Shown piece after piece: positions 43,427 to 52,307 of a stretch of DNA of 64,000 bases; the stretch's first letter is position 1; every line of letters starts with the position of its first letter. This DNA comes from Verrucomicrobiota bacterium (lineage in GTDB: Bacteria > Verrucomicrobiota > Verrucomicrobiia > Chthoniobacterales > Xiphinematobacteraceae), in assembly GCA_023269545.1 (NCBI GenBank), contig JAHFTB010000002.1, forward strand, positions 82,899 through 146,898, written 5' to 3'. Both the position numbers and the translations under genes were made by a program. Under the pieces are notes generated by a model. It saw only the letters and a list, made by a program, of their open reading frames with translations. It did no database searches and was not told the origin of the DNA.

Positions 43427-44334
43427 TGGCATTTGTGGAGCGACGCCGTATAGCCATAATAGGTAGCAAAGGTCGATTGGGCGCAGCCTTGAATCGACTG
43501 TGGAGTCCCAGTTTTGAGATATTGCCATTCTCTCGAAAAGACTTGGATATTTCTCAGCTAGGAGAGGTGAGGAGGGTATTGGAAAATCTTTCTTGCGATT
43601 ATCTGGTCAACTGTTCCGGCCTGACCAATGTAGATTACTGTGAAGAACATCCGGAAGAGGCATTTCTTCTGAATGCAATGGTTCCGGCTCTGATGGCTGA
43701 GTATTGCGTTCTTCGCGGGATCCGATTCATTCATTTCAGTACGGACTATGTTTTCGGCGGTGAGCGCGCTGGATTACTCACGGAAAAAGATCCGACGATT
43801 CCGATCAATCAGTATGGTTGGAGCAAATTGGAAGGGGAAAAAAAAGTGCTGGAAGCAGCTACCAGCCACGTGGTTTTGCGAGTATCTTGGTTGTTTGGTC
43901 CGGATAAACTCAGTTTTATAGATAGTATTCTCACTCGAGCACTTACTCAAGATCGGGTCGAAGCAATTACGGATAAAATATCTTGTCCCACTTATGCTCA
44001 TGATATTGCGGAATGGACGCAGATTTTTCTCCAAAATAAAACGACGGGAGGAATTTATCACCTTTGTAATTCTGGAGAATGCAGCTGGCGTGACTATGGT
44101 CAGTATGGCCTGGATTGTGCGCGCGAGTGTGGAATGCGGTTAAAAGCCACCGCTATCTCTTCTCTAAAACTAGATGAAATAAAGATATTTCAGGCAAGAC
44201 GGCCGCGCTATTCAGCAATGTCCACAGAAAAATTCGCAGCTATTTGGGGGCGACCTCTTCGTTCTTGGAAGGATGCCGTTCACGCATATATTAGTTCGTG
44301 CTTGGTGGTTCGTAATTCGTATCCCACAGCCTAA
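43426..44334 (+). CDS. rfbD: dTDP-4-dehydrorhamnose reductase
   Basis: 302 residues from the ATG at 43426 (MAFVERRRIAIIGSKGRLG); a start at 43399 is also in frame. NAD(P) loop GSKGRLG, FSTDYVFGGERAG, active site YGWSKLEGEKKV and VLRVSWLFGPD are present. Last step of dTDP-L-rhamnose synthesis. The gene's final codons (YPTA, stop) run into dispersed repeat R1, so its native C-terminus may have been altered by the repeat. Confidence 0.93.
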   Translation: MAFVERRRIAIIGSKGRLGAALNRLWSPSFEILPFSRKDLDISQLGEVRRVLENLSCDYLVNCSGLTNVDYCEEHPEEAFLLNAMVPALMAEYCVLRGIRFIHFSTDYVFGGERAGLLTEKDPTIPINQYGWSKLEGEKKVLEAATSHVVLRVSWLFGPDKLSFIDSILTRALTQDRVEAITDKISCPTYAHDIAEWTQIFLQNKTTGGIYHLCNSGECSWRDYGQYGLDCARECGMRLKATAISSLKLDEIKIFQARRPRYSAMSTEKFAAIWGRPLRSWKDAVHAYISSCLVVRNSYPTA

Positions 44335-44352
44335 AAAAGCTGCGAATTGCCT
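44328..44352 (-). repeat. dispersed repeat R1, copy 3, overlapping the rfbD stop
   Basis: AGCCTAAAAAAGCTGCGAAT TGCCT is the reverse complement of the repeat at 961 and 21800. The TAA within it is the rfbD stop codon. Confidence 0.75.
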
Positions 44353-44446
44353 CAAAAACCGAGTGGATCTATCCACGACGAATCATCAATTGCCGCGGAC
44401 TATCCACCACCAACTTCTGTGAACCACAAACCACGAACTCAATAGA

Positions 44447-45193
44447 ATGAATCGTTTTTTTTTATCGGCCGATAACCTCCAAAAAAATACGCCTGTTTTA
44501 AAGGGAGCTGAAGCCCATCACTGTCTTAATGTTTTGAGACTCCAAACGGGAGATCGCCTGGTAGCATTTGATGGACAGGGAAATGAAGCGACTGCAACAA
44601 TGGGTTCCACTGGCAAAGATGAAGTGCAATTGCATTCTCTTTTGCGCAGTTTTACTCCCCGATTACCTGTCGAGATGACCCTTGCGCAAGCAATTCCAAA
44701 GGCAAAGAACATTGACTGGATTATTCAAAAAGCGGTGGAATTGGGAGTCACTCGAGTTGCTCCCTTAATTTCCGAACGAACAGTCGTTCAGATCGACTCC
44801 GAATCTGCGGGTAAAAAACAATCCAAGTGGGAAGGAATTGCCATCGAAGCCTGCAAACAATGCGGCCAGAATTGGCTTCCGCATATCTTGTTACCCACTT
44901 CTCCAAAGCTATTTCTGGAATCTGTCGCCTCGCAGGAATTTCTCCTAATCGCCTCTCTTCAACCAGACGCTCGTCGTTTAAAAGAGGTCCTCGCCGACTA
45001 TGAAAAAGAACAGGGCAACCCGCCAACTCGCGTTACGATGTTCGTGGGACCCGAAGGAGACTTTACCCCGGCGGAAATTGCCCTCGCAAAAAGTATGGGG
45101 TGTGTGCCCATTACCCTCGGTCCTATCGTCCTGCGTACTGAAACTGCGGCTCTATACTGTTTAAGTGTTCTTTCTCACGAACTGAATGCATAG
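44447..45193 (+). CDS. rsmE: 16S rRNA (uracil1498-N3)-methyltransferase
   Basis: 248 residues. N-terminal PUA-like part (MNRFFLSADN, HHCLNVLRLQTGDRL) and C-terminal SPOUT knot: IPKAKNIDWIIQKAVELGVT, ERTVVQI, MFVGPEGDFTPAEIA and LGPIVLRTETAAL for S-adenosylmethionine. Single gene, followed by REP-like and IS sequences. Confidence 0.95.
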   Translation: MNRFFLSADNLQKNTPVLKGAEAHHCLNVLRLQTGDRLVAFDGQGNEATATMGSTGKDEVQLHSLLRSFTPRLPVEMTLAQAIPKAKNIDWIIQKAVELGVTRVAPLISERTVVQIDSESAGKKQSKWEGIAIEACKQCGQNWLPHILLPTSPKLFLESVASQEFLLIASLQPDARRLKEVLADYEKEQGNPPTRVTMFVGPEGDFTPAEIALAKSMGCVPITLGPIVLRTETAALYCLSVLSHELNA

Positions 45194-45261
45194 CGCTGTG
45201 GAAGTGGGTGAATGAGACCCAGGCACCCCGGACAAAACCCCACAGTGGCAGAAACATTCAA

Positions 45262-45279
45262 ATACTGGCTTCGCTATAG
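45262..45279 (+). repeat. REP/MITE end interrupted by the IS630 element
   Basis: ATACTGGCTTCGCTATAG, the same terminal sequence as at 1131-1149, 3790-3809 and 35115-35133. The IS begins at the TA inside it. Confidence 0.6.
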
Positions 45280-45298
45280 CAAATGAACTATAAAATGA

Positions 45299-45775
45299 TT
45301 ATAAAAACTGGTCAGAAAAGAGGGAATGGATGGAGCATTGAAGGGATCTGCGGCAAGCTTTGGCTTGAGCCCATTTATGCTCTATGGGATTAAGATCTGG
45401 GGAATAAGCGGGGAGATATTCGAGAAAGAAGCCAGCCTCCTGTATGAGAGCTTGAGTGTCTGCTCTTTTATGGAAAGAGGCGTTATCCAAAACGAGCACC
45501 GAATTTTCAGGAAGTTTTGGCAAAAGATCCTCTTTTATCCAATTGTGGAAAATGTCGCTATTTATAGAACACTCAAAGAGGCAGACGGTAAACAGGCAAG
45601 CTTTGATGAGAGCCCCTATCACATGGGTTCTCCCTTTAGCATTCCAGTCATGGGTTCCATAGCAGCGTTGTCCTCTTGGGGCATAGCCATATCTTCTTGG
45701 CATATCATGAGCAAAACCGCTCTCATCTATATAAACAATAGATCTTTGACATGCTGGATGCTCTTTTATTTTTTC
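45299..45775 (-). CDS. IS630 transposase, catalytic part (orfB, -1 frame)
   Basis: 158 residues when read from the frameshift region. The DDE triad is visible: YIDESGFAHD (first Asp), VLVLDNASFHKR (second Asp) and AYSPDLNPIEHKW (Glu). There is no own start before the first catalytic Asp, so the domain is most simply made by -1 frameshifting from orfA on the run of six A (plus-strand T6 at 45769-45774). It ends 22 bases inside the left end of the element. Confidence 0.85.
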   Translation of the reverse strand, partial: EKIKEHPACQRSIVYIDESGFAHDMPRRYGYAPRGQRCYGTHDWNAKGRTHVIGALIKACLFTVCLFECSINSDIFHNWIKEDLLPKLPENSVLVLDNASFHKRADTQALIQEAGFFLEYLPAYSPDLNPIEHKWAQAKACRRSLQCSIHSLFSDQFL

Positions 45776-46128
45776 TTCAAAAGTTTGCCTGGCAACAGGG
45801 TCTGCCTTCGGGTGCCGGAAGGATTTTTTTTATAGGTTATGCCCAAGTGCTTAAGCGCCTTTCCAATTCCTCGTGGGGTCACTGCAAATCGAGCAGCACG
45901 TTCACATTGAGATGCACCGAGATTTTCTTCCACATCTTTAGCCAAAGCCTCCATATCAATCTTTGTCGCCGGCTTATTCCGCTTCTCTTTGGGTTTTACC
46001 CGCCTCTCCCAGCGCGCAATACTGGCTATCCCTACCCAAAATCTTTTCGCTGTTTGTTCATGCGTCAGTTCTTCTTCCCTTTTTATTCTCAAAACTTGTT
46101 CCCGGAACTTCAGTGGATACATCCACAC
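45766..46128 (-). CDS. IS630 transposase, DNA-binding part (orfA)
   Basis: 120 residues: two helix-turn-helix units (LKFREQVLRIKREEELTHEQ then TAKRFWVGIASIARW; CERAARFAVTPRGIGKALKH) that bind the terminal repeats. It ends just after a GAAGAAAAAATAA sequence, where slipping one base back continues into orfB. Confidence 0.85.
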   Translation of the reverse strand: MWMYPLKFREQVLRIKREEELTHEQTAKRFWVGIASIARWERRVKPKEKRNKPATKIDMEALAKDVEENLGASQCERAARFAVTPRGIGKALKHLGITYKKNPSGTRRQTLLPGKLLKKK

Positions 46129-46157
46129 AATATAATCGTTTTATAGTTCATTTGCTA

Positions 46158-46474
46158 TACAAGGCTGGAGCGGATACCTTCGCTACGGAAACTGTACAGA
46201 AGTGATGGCCCGCATGCATTCTCATATAAGTCGGCGTGTGCAACACTGATTATGGGAAAAGCACGGTTGCAGAAGGAGGAAACTATCGCCAAGCTTGACA
46301 AACAATATGGACTCTACCAATTCCCAACCCAAACTTCATGGAAGAATTCTAATCGGAAAAACTGCACGTACGGTTTGAGGAGGGATAAGAGATTAACGGT
46401 CATTACATAATGCTTTCTCAACCGATCGTCTTCTGCCTACTTTATAGTTAAAGTCATCAAAAGAGACAAAGAAC
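46158..46474. other. non-coding remnant, possible group II intron 3' end
   Basis: The sequence around 46365 (CTGCACGTACGGTTTGAGGA GGG) resembles the domain V end and following bases of group II introns, and 46230 has GTGTGCAAC reminiscent of intron cores. The partner strand of domain V is not recognisable, so this would be a degraded fragment. No protein-coding potential seen. Confidence 0.25.
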
Positions 46475-49090
46475 TTAAAAATTAAAATTTAATCCCACGA
46501 GAATGGCATTGGAATAGATCTGGTTCCCGCCACATTGTGGAGTATAGTACGCAAAGGCACCTACACGAGAATCTATTTGAGCAGTGATGCCAGCAACTCC
46601 AAAGGCATTGTTGCGTGCTCCGCTTCGACTCTGGAAGTAAAAAGGCACGCCCCTACCATTGGCGAGTCTCGAGCTAATCGTTTGTCCATAATTAAGAAAC
46701 TCATGCTGCCAGTACATACCGAGGGTAGGCAAAACTTGAGAGTTTGGCGTAATTTTCCAAAGATAGGAAATATTGCCTCCCAGTGTGTATACGAGTGAAC
46801 TGGGAGTTTGACTGCCCACTCTTACATTTAAATTTCTGGTTTTGGGATCTCCGATGTTTTGAGTGAATGCTGAAACTCCCACATAAGTGTATTGAATAGA
46901 ATTATTCACGCCAAATGTCCATGGTCCCACACGATGCTCATAGCCGGCGCCTAATAAGGAATCTAACTCTCCAGCAAAGGGATTACCGCGCGTAGTCCAT
47001 GAACGTTTGGCATAATCAAAAGAATGTTTGATATTAAAAGCGTTGGCTCCCCCTCCTACAATTCCATTGAGATAAAATCCTCCCCATTGGGCGGTTCCAT
47101 ATAAGCCGAACTTCATTCCATGGCTTCTGAGTCGAGTATCTGAGTACCTCGCCCAAGTGGACTGATAGCCTGCATAGACTCCTACATTGACGATCTTGTT
47201 GATATGATGATCTGCTCCCAACATAAATAATCCGGTAATGGAATTGGTAGACGGCAGGTCACGCACATTGTTGATTTTGGAAAATACTCCGGATGCCGAT
47301 GTCCAGATATCCCAGTTTAACTCTTCATGAGTAGATTTCAGGATCTGTTTATCCGGAGAGAGAGCGCGTTTGCCGTATTGCTGTACCATCGGCTCCTGAC
47401 TTAAACCTTGAATGGTGATACCCTCAACGCCAGAGCGGATAGCTGCAAGGCGAGTGGTCAGTTGTCCATACTGGGCATTCGTGACGTTGAAGAGGACATC
47501 TTTAATGTTCCCTGCTATTCGCGGAGTAAATTTCTCCAATGCAATCATTCGCATAGGTTTTCCTACTCCTAAAACCAATACCCAGACCTCCTTCGAATCA
47601 TAGAGGACTTCCACAAGAAGGTCTTCAGGAGTGGAGACCTCAGTGAAGACTCCTGTTATGCCGCCCGAAGCCGTAAGAATCTTATACCCTTCACTGGTCG
47701 GCGCTGAAAGAGGCAATACGTAGAGGCTTCCATCGAGATTTGCAGATCCTCCCACAACAAGCAAATCAGAGCTAGTGCCTGCAATTTTAGTAAACTGACT
47801 CCCCTCGGCAGTTTGTGTATAGTTGCCCTTGATGGTTAGGGTACCAATGCTATTTCCAGGACTGACCCAGCCGGAATTCACAACGCTTCCAGCAAGAGTT
47901 CCAATTCCACTCAATACCCCATTAGCTCGAATCAGGACGTTGGGACTGGCAAGCTGCCCCTGCACGGAGAGTTCAGCTGATTGTATAATAGTATTCCCCG
48001 TATAAGTGTGATCGCCCCTCAGTGCAAGAGTGCCAAACCCTGTCACAGTCAATCCTCCGTGGCCGCTAATTTCTGTGGCGGTGCCGATTGCAAATCCATT
48101 TGTATCAATAGTTCCACCCTCCGATGCTAAGTGAAAACGTTTGCTAGAAAATCCGGAAATGAAATTATCATTGTTACTTTTTGCCTGTAAAGTTCCGCCT
48201 TTAAAAATCAATTCGTCGTTAGATTGATGAGCAATTACGGTATTAGTGGAAAGCGAACCATCGTTTAAGATGATGCTTCCGCGTTCTGCGGTTCCCGTCG
48301 GACTGAGGTGGACGCTTCCAGCGCTTGCCGTTCCAGTAATCATAAGCTCCCCAACACCAGTTGCCTTAAAATTGCCACCAATAACTAACGGACCAGCAAT
48401 ATTCAATGTTCCACCATCTTCAACCTTCACGCTTCCCTTGCTATCATTATCTCCAATCTGCATAGCATCCGTATTCACTGTTCCGCTTATTAGAGTCAAT
48501 TCGCCTTCTCCATTGAAATCACCAACTGCCACCTTCTCCCTTATATTTACTACGCCCCCATTCAGTGTCACAATTCCTTTTCCGTCGGATCCAACACTCA
48601 TGTTTTTCGTATTGATAAGCCCATTCTCTACGGCAACAGAACCGGTTCCATCATTTGTACCAACAGTAAAATCGCCATTTATATCGGCTATCCCGTTGCG
48701 CATCTTGAAGTTTCCCTTCCCTAAAATTCCATTGCCTACGATTAAAGAGGTTCCCACTTTTAATCTCCCACGGTTGATCTCCATGCTGCCAGATACGGAT
48801 GTATCGCCTACAGTGACTGATTTACCGACTGCTAGATGCCCATCAGATATTATCAATGTTCCGCTACCATCCTCCGAAAGTCCCACATTAAGGTCTCCAT
48901 TCAGGATCACTGAAGAATTTTGAGCATCCAAGACCACCGTCTTACCAGAAGTGATGGTCTCTCCCAAAGTATCCGTCGCTTGAGTGTATCTTGTGATGAT
49001 GTCTGGGAATTGTAGTATTTCTTGTGCACAAAGATTCTGTGAGAAATATAAACATGTGAAGGATGAGATGGAAAAAATAAGTAGCCGCAT
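46475..49090 (-). CDS. autotransporter (type Va) with beta-helix passenger
   Basis: 871 residues from the ATG at 49090 (MRLLIFSISSFTCLYFSQNL), which opens a signal peptide ending near LCAQE. Passenger about 30-560: repeated GDLNVGxxEDGSGTLIISDG-like units, then TYTGNTIIQSAELSVQG (a PATR-type repeat) and VVNSGWVSPGNSIGTLTIKG just before the barrel linker. From about 600: twelve-strand beta-domain with alternating aromatics ending in NAILVGLNFNF, terminal Phe as required for BAM insertion. The passenger is likely surface displayed. Divergent from the RCC1 gene. Confidence 0.92.
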   Translation of the reverse strand: MRLLIFSISSFTCLYFSQNLCAQEILQFPDIITRYTQATDTLGETITSGKTVVLDAQNSSVILNGDLNVGLSEDGSGTLIISDGHLAVGKSVTVGDTSVSGSMEINRGRLKVGTSLIVGNGILGKGNFKMRNGIADINGDFTVGTNDGTGSVAVENGLINTKNMSVGSDGKGIVTLNGGVVNIREKVAVGDFNGEGELTLISGTVNTDAMQIGDNDSKGSVKVEDGGTLNIAGPLVIGGNFKATGVGELMITGTASAGSVHLSPTGTAERGSIILNDGSLSTNTVIAHQSNDELIFKGGTLQAKSNNDNFISGFSSKRFHLASEGGTIDTNGFAIGTATEISGHGGLTVTGFGTLALRGDHTYTGNTIIQSAELSVQGQLASPNVLIRANGVLSGIGTLAGSVVNSGWVSPGNSIGTLTIKGNYTQTAEGSQFTKIAGTSSDLLVVGGSANLDGSLYVLPLSAPTSEGYKILTASGGITGVFTEVSTPEDLLVEVLYDSKEVWVLVLGVGKPMRMIALEKFTPRIAGNIKDVLFNVTNAQYGQLTTRLAAIRSGVEGITIQGLSQEPMVQQYGKRALSPDKQILKSTHEELNWDIWTSASGVFSKINNVRDLPSTNSITGLFMLGADHHINKIVNVGVYAGYQSTWARYSDTRLRSHGMKFGLYGTAQWGGFYLNGIVGGGANAFNIKHSFDYAKRSWTTRGNPFAGELDSLLGAGYEHRVGPWTFGVNNSIQYTYVGVSAFTQNIGDPKTRNLNVRVGSQTPSSLVYTLGGNISYLWKITPNSQVLPTLGMYWQHEFLNYGQTISSRLANGRGVPFYFQSRSGARNNAFGVAGITAQIDSRVGAFAYYTPQCGGNQIYSNAILVGLNFNF

Positions 49091-49650
49091 AATTTGACAG
49101 TAAAGAAGGCGTGATAACCGCCTAATGATCTGTTTTGTTATGGAGCAAAATATCAGAGTTTCCAGATTGTTTTTATCGAGCAGATTTTTTCGAGAAATAA
49201 ACAATAATTTGCGCGGAATAGTAACTAAGTCTCGCTATCTTTTGGTAAACTTATTGATGTAGCGGGATATTGCATTGATCTCCAGAGTGGGCAACTAAGC
49301 ATTGCGCAGTGTATAATGGAATCTTGCTACACATTGAATATAGCAACATCTATAAGGCATGCCTGAACAGACTGTTAAGGCAACTGGTAGTTTTCTCGTT
49401 CAAAAAAATATTTAATGCATCAGGCGGCCAAAATATTTTGTTTAATTCCACTTGCGTAACGAACGTCCTGGAAGATATTCGCGTCACGCATTTCAAGCGT
49501 CTATAAGACACTTTGTACTAGATAGTTGCAAAACGTCTAACCGCTAGAATGTGTCGATGCGGTAACTTTATGGCGATGTCGACAGTTCCTCATTCGCTAG
49601 AAGGATGGCGTCGCATTAATATTTTTAAATCATTCATAAGATATATCAAC
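49091..49650. other. divergent promoter region, no gene
   Basis: 560 AT-rich bases between the autotransporter and the RCC1-RHS operon. No protein-like ORF and no recognisable RNA element; it must carry the promoters of both units. Confidence 0.5.
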
Positions 49651-52302
49651 ATGCGCATATTAGTTATATTGTTCCTGATCCTCATGAGTGGATCTCGATT
49701 AGCATTATCCGAATCTTCAGATATTTCTGCAGGAGGAAAGCATGTGCTCGCTCTTAAGGAAAATGGAGAAGTTTGGGCATGGGGTGCTAATGACGAAGAA
49801 CAACTGGGCCAGCCCAACAGTCAGAAGCATTCTCTCGCACCAATTCAGATTACACTCCCTGCAAAACGAAAGGCAATACAGGTATCCGGAGGTGAGAGGC
49901 ATTCCCTTGTTCTCTTGGATGATCACACTGTCTTAAGCTTTGGAGGCAACCGGGAAGGACAACTAGGAAGAGAAGGTAAAAGCCCTTCTGTGATTGATGG
50001 ACTGACAAATATCACTGCAATCTCCGCTGGCGGTCGACATAGCCTCGTTTTAAAAAAAGACGGTACTGTTTGGGCATTCGGATCGAATTGCTTTGGTCAG
50101 TTAGGAGATGGAACAAGGACGCAACAAACGAAAGCTGTACAAATACAGGGAATAAATCACCCAGAAGCAAATCCAGTAGTGGCTGTAGCAGCGGGCCTGG
50201 AGAGTTCCTATGCTTTGACGCAAGAGGGTACCGTTCTGGCGTGGGGAGCCAATTCCTCGGGTCAACTGGGCGATGGCAGTAAAACAGACAGCCCTTCTCC
50301 TGTTGCCGTAAAGAATCTCTCAGGGATCATAGCCATTGTAGCCGGATATCACTTTGCGGGTGCCTTAAAAAATGACGGCACCGTTTGGTCTTGGGGAGTG
50401 CGGAGTCCCAAACAAGGGGAAAGAAAAGACAGGGATTCCGCCTCCCCACCTCAGCAGGTGGTGGAAATCACGGATGCCATAAGAATTGCAGCCGGATCAG
50501 AACACATAGCGATCGTTCGCTTAGATGGGTCGATGTGGACATTAGGTTCTAATAGTAAAGGTCAATTAGCAGTCGAGAAAGCTTGGCCTGGTTCCATGAT
50601 GACCTCGCCGCAGGCCTCTGTGCTCAAGAGCGACGTAGAAAAGGTAACCGCTGGAATAGATTCCACATATGCTTTGAAAAAAGATGGAACCATCAGCGCA
50701 TTTGGATCTTTCCAATGTGGTCAGATGGGGGATGGGAGTTTCAGTCATGCAACTCCAGTTCAGATGTATGAAGAAAGAGGAGCTAGCAAAATTGCCTGTG
50801 GAGCCTCTCATTCAGTGGTACTTCGCGCAGACGGCAGCGTCGGATGGCTGGGATTTTACAACACTCACAACCCCTCTGTTGAGGAACAGAATCCTCACGA
50901 TCCATCCTATCAACTCAAAATATTATCGAGTCTAGGAAATATCATACAGGTTGCTTCCGGAGATCAGCACACGGTGGCTTTGAGAAGTGATGGCACCGTC
51001 TGGGCATATGGAATGGGCAACAAAGGCCAGCTAGGTAATAGCAAGTTTGAGAGCAGTATGATGCCAGTACAAGTAGCAGAGATCACAGGTGCCAAGGCGG
51101 TAGCTGCAGGAGGAGATAGTTCTCTTGCTATTATCAGTGATGATTCTGTGGTGACCTGGGGCAGCAATAATTTCGGTCAATTAGGAGATGGAACCACCAT
51201 GGATCGGAGTGTGCCCGTAGCTATTTCTAAGCTGACGCAGGTGACTGCAGCAGCAATGGGCAAGGATCATGCACTACTGATCCGCAAAGAAGATGGAACG
51301 GTTTGGATTTGGGGAGACAACAAAGACGAGCAACTGGTTGGCAACAAAACTCCCATTCTGAGTGTTCCTCAGCAGGTGCCTGGATTGAGTCATGTAAAAG
51401 CAGTAGCGGCAGGAGAGGGATTTTCACTTGCGCTTTTAGAGAATAAGTCCGTTGTCGCTTGGGGAGTCAATCATTTCGGCCAGCTAGGATTGGGAGACAC
51501 CCCTCTCCACTCAACCCCAACTGCAATTCCTCATTTAACAGATGTGGAACAGATTGCCGCGGGCTCTTCTCACGTGATCGCCCGTCTGAAAAACGGAACT
51601 CTGAAAGCATGGGGATCAAACGATCTTGGACAAGTGGGAGATGGAACATTTACTAACCAGCTCTCTCCTGTCGCAGTCAAAGAACTTACGAGCATTACCG
51701 ACATCTCTGCCGGTAAGTCACACTCATTTGCGGTGCGGGGCGATCATACCGCCTGGAGCTGGGGAAACAATGCCAATGAACAACTAGGTGTTTCCGCCAC
51801 TCGGCAACACAGAAGTGCCATCCGGTTAGTAGCAAACAGCGCGGATACTGATGCCGATGGAATACCGGACGGATTAGAACGCACTTACTTTGGCAATCTT
51901 TTTCACAATGGAGCCGCTGATAGCGACGGAGATGGATGGAACGATAGTCAGGAAATTCTCTTAGGCACCAACCCCATCCTTGCCGATACCGATAGCGACA
52001 ATCTCACAGATATTGCTGATTCCTCTCCTCGTGGAAATTATGAACAGGCTGGGGAAAATATCATTGCAAGCATAGGCGACCATCGATCGATGAGCGGTCC
52101 GGATTCGGCACTACGCTCCAAAGGGCTACTTAATAGTGAGATTAAAAAAACACTAATAATTATTTCAAACTCTAACAGCCACACGAGTGAGAGAGCGGCT
52201 CATTCTGAAAATAATTCAGATCAGAATGAGGATAATGTCTATTCCGATATTAGCGTCATTTTTCCGGCAAATGGAGAAGTACTTGAGTGCAAATTTTTCT
52301 AA
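49651..52302 (+). CDS. secreted RCC1-repeat propeller protein with thrombospondin type 3-like calcium repeats
   Basis: 883 residues from the ATG at 49651 (MRILVILFLILMSGSRLALS), a clear signal peptide. About fourteen RCC1-type blade repeats follow (pattern AGxxHxLALKxDGTVWAWG and GQLGDG), enough for two seven-bladed propellers. Near residue 735 the protein changes to Asp-rich calcium repeats (DTDADGIPDGLE, DSDGDGWNDSQE, DTDSDNLTDIAD), then a low-complexity Ser/Asn tail. The RHS gene starts 5 bases after its stop, so the two are co-expressed. A surface adhesin, or a partner in RHS display or delivery, is a plausible role. Confidence 0.9.
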   Translation: MRILVILFLILMSGSRLALSESSDISAGGKHVLALKENGEVWAWGANDEEQLGQPNSQKHSLAPIQITLPAKRKAIQVSGGERHSLVLLDDHTVLSFGGNREGQLGREGKSPSVIDGLTNITAISAGGRHSLVLKKDGTVWAFGSNCFGQLGDGTRTQQTKAVQIQGINHPEANPVVAVAAGLESSYALTQEGTVLAWGANSSGQLGDGSKTDSPSPVAVKNLSGIIAIVAGYHFAGALKNDGTVWSWGVRSPKQGERKDRDSASPPQQVVEITDAIRIAAGSEHIAIVRLDGSMWTLGSNSKGQLAVEKAWPGSMMTSPQASVLKSDVEKVTAGIDSTYALKKDGTISAFGSFQCGQMGDGSFSHATPVQMYEERGASKIACGASHSVVLRADGSVGWLGFYNTHNPSVEEQNPHDPSYQLKILSSLGNIIQVASGDQHTVALRSDGTVWAYGMGNKGQLGNSKFESSMMPVQVAEITGAKAVAAGGDSSLAIISDDSVVTWGSNNFGQLGDGTTMDRSVPVAISKLTQVTAAAMGKDHALLIRKEDGTVWIWGDNKDEQLVGNKTPILSVPQQVPGLSHVKAVAAGEGFSLALLENKSVVAWGVNHFGQLGLGDTPLHSTPTAIPHLTDVEQIAAGSSHVIARLKNGTLKAWGSNDLGQVGDGTFTNQLSPVAVKELTSITDISAGKSHSFAVRGDHTAWSWGNNANEQLGVSATRQHRSAIRLVANSADTDADGIPDGLERTYFGNLFHNGAADSDGDGWNDSQEILLGTNPILADTDSDNLTDIADSSPRGNYEQAGENIIASIGDHRSMSGPDSALRSKGLLNSEIKKTLIIISNSNSHTSERAAHSENNSDQNEDNVYSDISVIFPANGEVLECKFF

Positions 52303-52307
52303 TTTTT

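Larger units (their letters stand above)
45277..46157 (-). mobile_element. complete IS630-family insertion sequence (about 881 bp)
   Basis: Inverted ends: left TAGCAAATGAACTATAAAAT, right (reverse complement from 46157) TAGCAAATGAACTATAAAAC, flanked by TA on both sides, the IS630 target duplication. It encodes two overlapping transposase reading frames on the minus strand. Ends and both frames look intact, so the element may be active. Confidence 0.88.

Noticed and set aside
48246..48923. 225-residue plus-strand ORF inside the autotransporter
   Set aside because: It is antisense to the repetitive passenger and its Pro/Ser/Thr-rich regularity mirrors those repeats.
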